Shown here one piece after another: positions 37,196 to 48,120 of a stretch of 64,000 nucleotides of DNA; the first letter of the stretch is position 1, and the number at the start of each line of letters is the position of its first letter. The stretch is from assembly GCA_023055355.1 (NCBI GenBank), contig JALJCS010000018.1:806001-870000 (forward strand). The letters are read 5' to 3'. The translations under genes and the position numbers were made by a program. This DNA is from Agelaius tricolor (taxonomy: Eukaryota > Chordata > Aves > Passeriformes > Icteridae). The notes beneath the pieces were generated by a model. The model had not been told where the DNA came from and made no database searches. It saw nothing but the letters and a program-made list of their open reading frames with translations.

Positions 37196-37655
37196 TCGCT
37201 CTGCTAAATACACCCGGGCAGCACTTCGGGAGGGGATCCTGGGATCCTCTGTAAAATACACCCAGGCAGCACTTCGGGAGGGGATCCTGAGATCCTCTGC
37301 TAAATACACCCGGGCAGCACTTCGGGAGGGGATCCTGGGATCCTCTGTAAAATACACCCAGGCAGCACTTCGGGAGGGGATCCTGAGATCCTCTGCTAAA
37401 TACACCCGGGCAGCACTTCGGGAGGGGATCCTGGGATCCTCTGTAAAATACACCCGGGCAGCACTTCGGGAGGGGATCCTGGGATCCTCTGTAAAATACA
37501 CCCGGGCAGCACTTCGGGAGGGGATCCTGAGATCCTCTGCTAAATACACCCGGGCAGCACTTCGGGAGGGGATCCTGGGATCCTCTGTAAAATACACCCA
37601 GGCAGCACTTCGGGAGGGGATCCTCTGCTAAATACACCCGGGCAGCACTTGGGAG
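37196..37655. repeat. 48-bp minisatellite, about 9.5 copies, dimeric
   Basis: The unit reads tctgctaaatacacccgggc, then agcacttcgggaggggatcc, then tgggatcc. Two variants (ctaaat/ggg and gtaaaa/gag types) partly alternate, suggesting a 96-bp higher-order unit. Since 48 is divisible by 3 and stops are absent, frames stay open on both strands (up to 279 codons). These are not genes. Confidence 0.95.
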
Positions 37656-38204
37656 GGAGCACTGCGAGGGGGAGCGGGCAGGGAAGGGCTGAGCCGCAGC
37701 ACGAGGAGTGTTCAGGTCATTCTGCTCTAGAACAAAACCCATGTCCCCGTTATCCCGAGTGCTTTGTCGCAGTGGTGATGGCACGACGGCTCCTGCCCGT
37801 GGCTGGCCCTGCAGGTGGGTATTCTGCCTGAACCTGACCTTGGCCAGCTCAGCAAGCCATGACCTGGGCTCTGCTATCCTCCACACCTCTTCCATGGGAC
37901 ACACTGGTTATGTTCATTTCCATAATTCACTGGCATACCATGTTTACTTTTAACATCTCTTTGAAAAGCAAATGGAACTAACTAAAAGGGGGAGAAGAAA
38001 ATGTAAAAGCTAAATAAGCTTCAGCTTTCAGGTGTTCTGTTTATTTTTCCCTCTCAAAAAGTGTTGATCTCTCACTCAAGGCAGGTAGGAGGAGTAAGAA
38101 AATTGTGTCTTTCCAGTTTTAGCTTCAAACTTTTGTGGTTTAGGCATATGGGAGTTTAATTATCAAAAATCATTGATTTTTTTTTTTTTTTAGGAACATT
38201 TTAG

Positions 38205-38268
38205 AAAACTTATATACTCTATAATGCCTAATATTCTGCTCACTTATATACTCTATAATGCCTAATGT
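38205..38268. repeat. Tandem duplication, about 35 bp unit
   Basis: The phrase cttatatactctataatgcc plus taat occurs twice, about 33 bp apart, with near-perfect identity. Confidence 0.9.
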
Positions 38269-38377
38269 TAACAGCTCACTTTTTTTATCATAAGCCCTAG
38301 ATTTGCTTATCCAATGCTCTCCTTCAGTTCCTATCAATGTCCTTACAGCACAAAAAAAGAAGTACAAACATACAAGG

Positions 38378-38500
38378 CCAAAACACTGTGCAGTCTCCAT
38401 CCTTGGAGATATTCCCAAATACTGGAAAAAGTCCTGAGGGACCTGTCTGGTGCTGACCCTGGTTTTAAGAGGAGGTTGGATGGACAATGGTCTCATTTGG
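38378..38500 (+). mobile_element. CR1 LINE 3' region fragment
   Basis: gcagtctccatccttggaga, tattcccaaatactggaaaa and gtgctgaccctggttttaag correspond to the avian CR1 phrases for tctccatccttggagatatt and gaccctgctttgagcagg. The terminal octamers are missing or decayed. Confidence 0.7.
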
Positions 38501-39379
38501 TTTCTGCCTCCATCTTTAGGATCCCGCTGGTCTTTTTCACTTGTTTTCATGTTAGCTCCCCAAGACATGTTTTGGTTGTGTCCAAATGCCTGTGCTTACT
38601 TCCCATGATTAGTCAGCTGAAAAAGGCTTCATTTGTTTTAAATTTCCATGTTGCAGTGACAAACTGATTATTTTTCCTTAATATCATGTATCAAGAATTA
38701 ATATTCAAGTCAGCCATTAAATTCTTCATTTGTGTTAAAGAAATGTTATTTTCCATACTGCTGTAATGACATGTCCAGAAGAACTATTGGACAGTTTATG
38801 GCTCTTAATGTTGATTTGATTTTAATCATCGCAATAGTCTCACCTGTCACTGTATTTCCTAATTTTCTAAATGTTTTATCCCTTTTAAAATGTTGGTATT
38901 TGGGACATTATTAATTATCAGACAGTGAAATATAAATTTACGTCCTCTGTGTTATTTGGCCACCTACAACCTTGTGAGTAGATTCAAGCATTGCCTTTTT
39001 CACTGAATTGTATCAGTGCCACAAGAACATCTCAGAATAGTAGGGCTCAAGGCTATAAGCCATGTGAGGGGGAATTGTGTTTTAAACTGATTAGAACACA
39101 CAAGTCATTTTCAGAAATGTTTATATAAATTAAATAGCTGTCTTTTTTATTTTAAAAATTATATACAAGGAGATCACTTCTCTTTCACAGAAAAAAAGTA
39201 TGTGACATTTTTCTCCATTCTCTTTATGTATGTGAAACCTTTGAGACTATCATTGCAGTCAGGTGTAGGACAACCATTCCCCAAATTCTTTTTCCTGAGG
39301 AGTGCTCATTCTGATCCTGAGTAAATACCTTTCTTGATTCCCCACTTTATAAGGAATATGTATCCCTTCTGAGGCACCT

Positions 39380-39760
39380 CACTGCAAATCAGCTGTAACG
39401 GAAGCCCTCATCCCCGCTTTTATTGGGAGGATAAACACTGCAGCAGTTCCCTTCCAAAGTGTTTACCTGGCTTTCTCACAGCTGACTCAGTGGATCAGAG
39501 CCTTTTAAGGCAGTCTGCCTGGCATTTTGTCACTAATCTCTGAAAAGCTTTTCTAATTCTCATATGATTAATAGTATAGGATGCTATTCATTGAGGAAAA
39601 AGTAAAACATTTTTTTCTGTCTTGCTGCCTAATTTAGATGTTAAATTGCTAAATCCATTTACTTTCCAGCTTTAGTCTCAAAGGCAAATAATGCCAGTAT
39701 TGAACTACAAGCAGTTGACGGACAAAGAAAATACCACTTAACTCCCTCTCCTTGCCAAAC
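39380..39760. promoter_or_regulatory. Possible conserved non-coding element
   Basis: Repeat-free, mixed-composition block with gcttttattgggagg, ctgactcagtgg (AP-1-like TGACTCA) and catatgattaatag. Conservation is inferred from texture only. Confidence 0.25.
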
Positions 39761-42499
39761 CAAAATCTTTTAATTTGCAGAGATTCAGCAATGTCATTAA
39801 ACTACTGAAAAACAATTTCCTTCCAGCAGGTTGTTGTCATATTGCTGAGACCAAAAGGCATCATCAAGTCCTCTGAGGTCTTGATGTCTCTTCTAAAAAA
39901 CAATATAACCCATTCTAAGATACATGCTCAACCTGCAATTGAATGAGCTGATGGCTGATTGGAATTGCATACAGGAGGCAAAACCACACAGATAACAGAG
40001 AAGTGCAGGTAAGGCCCCAAATCTGAAATGAACACCGGCTAGCAAAGCAGAAACCCAAGGGACTGGTGACTGGTGCCACAGTTGCCATCCATGTCCTCGG
40101 CCGGTCCCTGTCCCCAGCTGGTCATCAGGGAGGTGCAGAGGGCTCCGTTTGCCTGACAAAGCTGCTGAAGTGCTGCTGCTCCCTGATGACACACCCAGAG
40201 CTGGAGGTGGTGCCTGTGTAACCATGACCTGCTCGCTTGGTGATCCAAATGATTTGTACACAGGGCATGGAGCTGAGTGGACCAGAAGTGAGAAGCATGG
40301 TTTGACTGCATTTTTCCTGATTATACCAAGATTTTTCTCTGTTTCCTTTGTAATTACATCTTTATTCTGTCTTCTCACCCATTTATCTGTCCATAGCCTA
40401 GAGCTGGTAGCTCCTCATTGCTCCTGTTTGTTCTATTTATTTGGTTGGCTTGTCTCACTAAGATTTAGTGAGAACATTGTTCTGCAAAGCACAGGGTTCC
40501 ACATGCCCAAAAGAGTCATTCAAGGGAGTTTGCTTGACACTCCCTGTCTGCAATCAAAAGGAAAAATGAGCATAGGGAAGCATATTTGATATATAGTTAT
40601 GGGCAAATTTAAGTAGCTCTTAACACTCCTATCAGATTCTCATGAGCAAATGATAGCGTAGACTGTCTGCTGTCCTGCTAAAATCACTTACTGTCGAGTG
40701 TAAAATACCTACTTGCACAGTATCAGCATGTTTAGAACTACTGCTGTTTTGTAAAGTGATGATAGTGATTTACTTTGTATTATTCAATTTAAAAAGAAAT
40801 AGAGTTAAGCACTGGTTAGGAAATACAGCAGAGCCCTCCTATGAAATATGTATTTTCAAATCTCTCACTTGTTGTTATTGATGGTGATTCAATTCCACCA
40901 TGCAATTGCATTGCATTTCTAGTTTATATGCAGGACTGTTTTGGTTGGGAATACAACAGTACCAGGTTCTGCGGCCTTGGCTTTGTTAACACTCACAGCT
41001 TTGGACTCAGCTCTGTTCCAGCAATGTCCTGCCCTCTTGTACCATTGAGTTCAGCCCTCAGAAGCTCATGGGTCCTGTGGAGACAGAGCTGAGAGGCTCC
41101 AGGTCATTTTTGTGAGCTGTTAGGTGACTCCCAGCTCCTGCTGCTGAGCCAGCTGGTTGCTTTGGAAGATCAAGCCTTAGGAGACCACTTCTCTGGCTAA
41201 ATGTCCATTTAGTGTTTCCTCCAAAACACCCTTAGCAAGATGCTGTTTAGATTTAGATTCTGAAGGGTTAATAGTGTCAGCACAGAGCTCAAGGAGTTAA
41301 ATAGACACAGATCAAAATACTCCAGTGTCTAGAGGGATGTGTTTAAATGAACACTGCAAGGTTGGCAGGCCTCCAAATTAGCATAGCTTAAAGAATTCAA
41401 GGTACATTTAATTGGATCCTTCTAATCCCTTTTCCCTTAGAATGAGCATTTTAACAGTTTAATTCCTTTTGCAACCCCCACATCCCTTACTCCAGTGGCC
41501 CATCTAAAATAAATACTGTGAACTATAAAAGGCCTAGAGAAGTTCTTGCTGAAGCTAGTGGCAACAGGATGTAGCCCTCAACACTCCACTCATTCGGATG
41601 GGATGCTTGGAATTGCAGAGGGTATCAGGGCTAAGCTTGGCACCCAGCAGGTTCAGCTGCTGCCTGCACAAGGAGCTTCAGGGGCTGTGTTGGGATGGAG
41701 TTGGCAGCTGTGGAACAAGGGTTACAGGGTGGGAACTGGAGGCAGCACAGGGGGCTGTGTCCGGGTGGCTAGGGAGTCCCTTGGGTGCCATCTCAAGGAG
41801 GTGGCAGTGGGCAGGGGATGACACTGACACTGCCAGAGCAAGGCAAGGGAAGAGTGCATGAGAACCACAGGCCAGGACACTGCTTTTAATGGATTTAATA
41901 CACTTTAGCCACTTCAATTACTCATTAGTGAGTGAACTGACTAACTGGCTGTTCGTGATGACCTTTTTACTGCCTTTAATGACCCTTGTTCAGTGTTTGG
42001 CACCTGACATGGACTATAAGCTCCTTGGGGCACAGAAACACTGGGAAACCCTTCTTGAGGAAAGCCTGGATAACAGCTCTATTGGGTTTAACCTTTTCTT
42101 CTCAGTAGGCAGATGAAACTAGAATTTTAGTTTCCAGGAATCCGCAGTCTTTTGAATGTGAAACTGAATACCAGTAAAATGTCAGCCCTCATCCTGCCAG
42201 AGGATGAGCAGCCAGTGTTCATACAGTGCTGAATGAGGCTTGCTGCAGTTACAGGATCCTTCATGTAGATATCCCACAACATGGTATAACATGAATAACC
42301 AGTTCCCCAACAGCAAAGGGGCCTTAGTAAAAGCAGTCTTCAAAGCTGCCCAGCCCCTCTGCCAAAACGAGACTGGGTGATTTATCATCTAGCCTAATGT
42401 CAAATAGATTAAACTTGAGCTCTCGAAGTACTGTGAAATGTCATTATTAGTTTTTGTTTTTATGGAAACAATTACAAAACTGTTTCATTTTTTACACAG

Positions 42500-42660
42500 A
42501 TACAATTGTCTCCTCCAGCTGCTGAGCTACTTTAGACTACATTGTCATCTGCTTCTTCAGGCACTAAAGACAAGAAGACTCTCACAGAGGTAGAGATATT
42601 TCACAGGATGGAGAGAGATTGCTCCACTTCATGCAGCAGAACCCAGAAGTTCTACACCAG
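42500..42660 (+). pseudogene. RANBP17: RANBP17 pseudo-exon (VSSSCCTSLDYIV..RLLHFMQQNP)
   Basis: After the acceptor ttttttacacag and 2 nt of a split codon the frame reads TIVSSSC, then TGA (42523-42525) replacing the second cysteine's TGC. ATLDYIVICFFRH follows, then TAA (42565-42567), and after a short variable part ERLLHFMQQNPEVLHQ with an intact donor (gtgaat). Human has TVVSSSCC, SLDYIVTYLFKHI and QRLLHFMQQNPDVLQQ. The frame is continuous, two codons shorter than human in the variable linker. The two nonsense codons are the only lesions seen. It is the best long match in the window. Confidence 0.92.
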
Positions 42661-43339
42661 GTGAATTCACAGCCTTTTCTATGGGGTATTACTATATTTC
42701 TGAATTCTCCTGGGTTTTGCGGTACTTAACATCACGTAGCAGTGGCTATTTAGTGACAGAACAAATGTCCCCACTCTGGGATGCAACCCCTGAGTAGCTT
42801 CAGCTGTGTTCTCATGACAACCAAGGACTGAAGGTATTTTTTGTCACACTGAACAGTGTAGGCCCTGTACTTGTCTGTACAGCATCTTACAACTGAGTGT
42901 TTCATTTTTGCTGATAAAAAAAATGTATGTGAGATCATCAATACATTTCTATAGACAAATGGGAAGAAAAGTCTCTAAAGTATTTTAGGAGGAAGAAGAA
43001 AAAATTCTGGCATTGAACTACACATTTTGGTAATGAAATGTGCAAACTGAATGTCTATATGCTGCCAAGTTTGAATATTTTATTTTACAGTAGATGACTC
43101 ACTGGAATTTTTTTCTATTAAAGGTAAATACAATAGAAATTAAATCTCATGCTTCTGAAAAGGAAGTGGCCTCTGTAGTGCTTAGGAGAGATTGCCCCTT
43201 CTCAACTCCCTCAGGTTTTCACAGCCCAAGTGCATTACAGAGAGACCAAGATGTTCATAGCTACAGATCTCCCCATGCCACATGCCCTTAAATTCTCACT
43301 AAACTATTTGGAAATGCTTATTTACAGGAATCTAATGCA

Positions 43340-44650
43340 GTGGCATTTAAGGAGGTGTGTTTCACAGGTCAGGAGGCTTTTAATCTAACTAAATGCAAAT
43401 GACGAGTGTGATCATTTGTGTTTCCCTGCTAGCTGGGCGTCATTTGTAAAAAGCCTGGCATGCAGTCACCAGTTGTTGTTGGCATTTGCTTGCTGTTCTA
43501 ATTGAAGGTGAAAAGGAACTAATGGTAGCTAATATAATCCTGGCACTAAATTCCAAGAATATTAATGGTGTTTATTATTGACATCATTACCAGAATAGGA
43601 TGATTCCCTTGTCATATTACAGGTTCTTATGTTTTACACGCCTGACAGGGGTTTCCTGGAAGCAGCAGTCAGCGTTTGGGGCTGTTGGATTACTCCACAC
43701 TGCACCTCACGTGCAGTGATTGAAGGGGCAGAGCAGCAGGCTGGTCCATTTATGGCAGTCCTGATGTAATACTTTGTCTGTTAATATGCAGTAATCTTTC
43801 ACTTTACAGCATATGACTAGGCAGCGATCTGTCTTTATTAACTTCAGATTCTGCGGAATACGTTATATTTATTTTGAATGCAGGCTTTCACATACTCTTT
43901 TAAATATTAATGGCTGGTCTCCAGCAGTCAGCATAAATATGATTTGCATTAGCACTAGTCATATCATATTGAGTGCCTTTGATGTCAACTATTCAGGGTA
44001 CTAATATCTGACATCATCTCCCGAGGTCACTGACAACTTTGACCTTTATTCTCATGCACAGTTTCTATGGTCTCAGAAGCTCTTTTGAATTGATTTGAAA
44101 TTTTGACTCTTCCCTTTATGAGGCAGTAAAATTGATAATTATTCAGATGGGAACTGAGTACTGAGCGAAAAATCAATTCCACCCGCTCTCTGCTGCGTAT
44201 AAAATTACTTCTGAGTCTGCCGGACTGAACGGATGGCCAAGGTAAAAGCAGCAGGCAGGAATAGTGGAGAGGATTAGCTGGACAAAACTAATAGCCTAAA
44301 GGGATGGCTTTGGAGATGAGGGAGTGTGTCGGTTGGGGGTTATTATTAGCAATGATGGGACTCATTGATCATATGTTTACATCAGGTTTCCATTGGGTTA
44401 TAAATCAGCCCTGAATAGAAGCGGAACCCAGGGCCTGGTGCACTACCGGGGGCACGGCGTATTAGATTATTCTCTCTTTCACACTCGGATGAAAAGTGAG
44501 ACATTGATTATTCATTGGCTGGCCATTAAACACTGGGTTTATGGACGATTTGACTATCATAGAAGCTAATGAACAAGATTGCTGCTTCCTAACCAGCGGT
44601 TTCAGTTTTCAGGACATCTGTTTGGTCTCAGTAATGCATAACCCTGTTAA
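43340..44650. promoter_or_regulatory. Putative developmental enhancer cluster
   Basis: About 1.3 kb of repeat-free sequence with unusually dense factor-like sites: ATGCAAAT (43393-43400) and its complement ATTTGCAT (43942-43949), which are POU octamers; many TAAT/ATTA homeodomain cores; catgcagtcacc; gcgtataaaatt (TATA-like, near 44195); and cattgattattcattggctg near 44500. It abuts a CpG island on its right. This texture is typical of deeply conserved non-coding elements around developmental transcription factors, plausibly serving TLX3. Conservation itself could not be measured. Confidence 0.5.
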
Positions 44651-45254
44651 GGAGCGGGTCACAGACGCTTAACGGCGCTGAAAACCTGCGGCCTGCTGCC
44701 AAACTGTGCTGCACTTTGGGGGTTTGGCGGCTCGGTACCTGCGCCGCTGGCGCGCCCCCTGCACAGTTCCCAGCCGGGGCTCGGGGCTGCCGTGAGGCTC
44801 CGGCGGCAGCCGGACAACGACCCGGCCCCGCTCAGGCCCCGCAGCGGCGCCGGTGTGCCCCGGGCCGTGCCGGGCTGCGCCGGGAACTCGGGTAGCGCCG
44901 GCCCCGCGCCCCCGCCCATCGTGCCCGGGGCAGGGCAGCGCCTCCGCCGGCCCGGCACAGCCCGGAACTGCCCGGCACAGCCCGGAGCTGCCCGGCACGG
45001 ACCGGCACAGCCCGGCACAGCCCGGAACTGCCCGGAACTGCCCGGGGTGGGGGCCGGGGCCGAGCGGCCGCCTCGCCGGAGGAGAAGGCGGCGGGCGGTA
45101 GGTGCGGGCCGGGCCCGCGGGCGGCGGGAGGGGCTGGGGCTGGGCAGGGGCGGTTCTGCGGGCCCGGGGCCCTCTCGCAACAGGAACCGCCGCCCGCCCG
45201 GCCGCGAGTGCGGGTGTCCCGCTGTCCTGTGGCATCACTATCATCATCATCATG

Positions 45255-45291
<37 letters not shown>

Positions 45292-45420
45292 CCATCACGC
45301 CCACGCTGCCCAGCGGGGCGGTCGCGGTGCGGCCGCTGCGGACAGCGCGGTGTGACGCGGCCCCGAGCAGCGGAGCTGTGGGATCGCCCCCCTCGATCCT
45401 ACCTTGATCCCTCACGTGTG
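44650..45420. promoter_or_regulatory. Orphan CpG island
   Basis: About 770 bp of very GC-rich sequence, dense in CpG and with short ccggcacagc/cccggaactg repeats (44950-45045). It lies within an intron of the pseudogene with no recognised first exon. Possible readings are a promoter of a non-coding transcript or a poised-enhancer island coupled to the block on its left. Long Ala/Arg/Pro-rich frames on both strands are composition artefacts. Confidence 0.7.
45233..45297. repeat. (ATC)n trinucleotide repeat
   Basis: About 20 near-perfect atc units, with one gatc interruption, inside the CpG island. They give runs of His, Ile or Met in shadow frames. Confidence 0.95.
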
Positions 45421-47449
45421 ACCCGCAGCAGCTCGGGGCTTTAATGGGTTGACGTGACTGTATGAAGAGGGAGCAATAGAGAACATGGAAGTGAAACAGC
45501 TCCGTAATGCTCAGGAGCAAATTTCGGCATCCCTGGGAAACTCAGCAGTGGCTGTTGGCTCTGGCCGGCTTTTGCCGTGCCCGGGCTCGTAGCCCCGGGC
45601 GAGCAGCCTGAGCTCCATCTGCATATATCCACTTGGTGAGGGGATCTTACAGCCACTCCGAATTAATGTGGGAAGTAATTTCAGATGTATGGGTAGAACA
45701 CGGTATTAAGTTTACTGCACTCACCTATTGATGTTATGTTCTGTTCTAAGCACTTTGATAAATAGTTTTTTAAAAAAAAGCTCCTACTTTGTAATTTTTC
45801 TCAAATTGAGACTTTTGGTACTTCACTTTATAAATGAAAGTGTAATTTTTGGTCTTAAGAAGCTACCTTTACCCTCTCTTAATGCTGATCTTGCTGAACT
45901 CTACACATTAGGCTGTTAGCTCAATTTTTGTGTCTTAAAATACTATTCCTTTTAGTTCTTTCCAAAAATTGATGAGTTTTGTAGCATCTTTCACCTGCAG
46001 TTCTAACAAATGTTTATGAACAAGGCACAATAGGTAAAGAATTCTTGATTGCATCTCTGAAATGATTCTGTGCTGGCTGCAGAGGGGATAAATGGATGGT
46101 TGGTTGAATAGAAACAGGATTTCAGTGGCATTCCAGTATTCACTTTCTTTCCTGGGTGTTTCCTGGGCAGGGATGTAAAGTACAGCTAGGCCAAGTGAGG
46201 GTCAGCAGTGCCAGTGGTTACTTGCTGTGCATCATTTTCAGGAAGATCATGTGGACAGTGAACTGGGTTTTTGATGAGACTGAGCACTGCAGCAGTGTTT
46301 GGGTTCCCCCTGGCCATGGGCAGGGTTGCTCCATGTCTCAGCCCCAGCGCTGGCAGAGAGGTGCTTTGGGGCTGGGTCTGTGGGTTGAGGCTGTGCTCCA
46401 GGGTTCAGCATTTCAGGGGACAACAGGTGAGCAGTGCTGGAGGAGGGGATGGTTGGCAGGGACATGGGAAGAGCCAGCATTCCCTGCCAGAGGAGAATCT
46501 GGTGGAATACAAGGGCTGGAGAGGGACCTCTGGACAGGAGTGTCGCAGTAGGTAAGAGGGAAGGTATGCAGGTGAACAAAGACCAGAGCCTGGAGCCAGG
46601 AGCCAGAACGGGATGGGAGGTCCTGGGGAGGAAGAGGGGGTGAGGTCTTGAGGAACTTGCCTGGGCTGCCCAGTGACCAAGGACCCAGTGATGGGAGGCA
46701 CCAAGTGAAGCGGCACAACAGGCACTGCCTGGAAAGTGGAAACCAGAAAGCAGAGGTGCCAGTAGCAATGAAAAATCAAGTGGCATTACTACAACGAGAA
46801 AGTATTATAAATTGGAACTTTCCTTCTTTCCCTTTTATATAGTGAAATAAGTGATGTTTTTGTTTTTCAGATAAAGCTCAGTGCTGTATACAGCTAGTGT
46901 GGAGTTATGCACAGTAATAGAGATAAAAACCTGCAGTGGAGCTGTGTTTATAACACGTACTTCATGGCCCAGGCAGCAGCACTTACACATAAGCACATCA
47001 CAAAGAAATCTAATTGGCATTGGCAGAGGGTACTGGTGTGCAAGATGTTGAGTGCCTAAGACCCTCACTCATATTTGTGAGCATATACTTCATCTTAAGA
47101 GCAGATCAAACCCACAGGTGTGATTGTTCCTATGCTTAAAATCAAATGTGTTTAAAGGCTCAGCTGAATCAGGATGAGGGTGCTCAGCGTTTGCTGGCTC
47201 AAGGCTTGAAAGTTTTGATAAAATAGTGAGAAGGATTTTCCCTGGGACATCTGTTTCAGCCTCTTAGCCCAATTTAAAAATGTTATCCAATACTACCATA
47301 ACTTTCTTTATTAATTGAAAGGGATGGGGATATACCAGCTGTAGCCAAGCCAGCAGAGATTTGGGTGGCTAAGCAACAGAAAAGACATCATATTGAGTGA
47401 GCCAAAATTCAGTCTCAAAGTCATTTACTTTAACCAGTGACAATACATT

Positions 47450-47980
47450 TAGACTCTAGTGTTTCAATTTGATTGATGGTTTAATATCATATATAATCTT
47501 TTTAATGAAGGAACCCATTTAAATATGTTAACATTTGCACTAGTAGTCTCCCATGTACATAACTGCATTTAATCATTACTCTGATTGTTTTTGTGGTTGT
47601 GTCATTTGCATCAGCAAAATAACTATGTCAAAGCTGTGTTATATTAATGAAAGCTACAGTTGCTTCTCTTTTATACATGCTTCTTACTGTTCATGTATAA
47701 AAATGGCAGCAATCCCAGTCCCAAGTATATTGCTAAATGTATAGTTATCACTATGTGTGCTGTCAATTAACAAACGAAAAAATTAATGAGCTTAGTGTCT
47801 TTTCTAATTCCACTTTGTTTAAAGCCTCATTGTGATTCGTTATCATGTGAACTGAGTAATTTAATTTTAAGACTTTTAATGTTAAAATACATCATCATTA
47901 GTGATCTATCGGAAGATTTCACGGTCTTAATAGTGGCGCTAAATCAAATTGGGAATCCCCTCTTAATCATCCAAGCTGTG
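47450..47980. promoter_or_regulatory. Putative conserved non-coding element
   Basis: Repeat-free block with TGATTGAT (47470-47477, PBX/HOX-like), several TTAAT/ATTA cores, gtcatttgcatcag and gtcaattaacaaac. A stretch near 47880-47960 (catcatcattagtgatctat, then cggaagatttcac and gtggcgctaaatc) reads like classic ultraconserved sequence. It is followed directly by a GC-rich patch. Confidence 0.45.
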
Positions 47981-47999
47981 CTGCAGTTGGCAGCAGCAG

Positions 48000-48120
48000 T
48001 TTTGGGCTGGGGAGAAGTTCCGAGCGCGCTTTGTACCAGCCCGGGGAGGAGCACAAAGCTCCGCACGGCCGCGCGAGGTGTCGGCGCCGCAGGGCCCCGG
48101 GCGAGGCAGCTGCTCCGTGT
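48000..48120. promoter_or_regulatory. Small CpG-rich patch
   Basis: About 120 bp with many CpGs (gagcgcgctttg, cacggccgcgcgag, gtcggcgccgcag) at the right edge of the block at 47450-47980. It repeats the enhancer-plus-CpG arrangement seen at 44650. Confidence 0.5.

Larger units (their letters stand above)
36298..42499. other. RANBP17 intron, 6.2 kb
   Basis: Contains the 48-bp minisatellite (37196-37655), a tandem duplication (38205-38268), a CR1 fragment (38378-38500) and a possible conserved block (39380-39760). The frame at 40149-40589 resembles no family I know. Confidence 0.55.

Noticed and set aside
36954..37904. Frames of 178, 225 and 279 codons around 37 kb
   Set aside because: All run through the 48-bp minisatellite, whose unit length keeps every stop-free frame open.
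40149..40589. 146-codon frame on the + strand
   Set aside because: No recognisable domain, no splice-site support, and it lies within a RANBP17 intron; length is compatible with chance.
44659..45520. Ala/Arg/Pro-rich frames with His, Ile or Met runs
   Set aside because: Produced by the CpG island and the ATC repeat; overlapping frames on both strands look equally open, so no coding bias.
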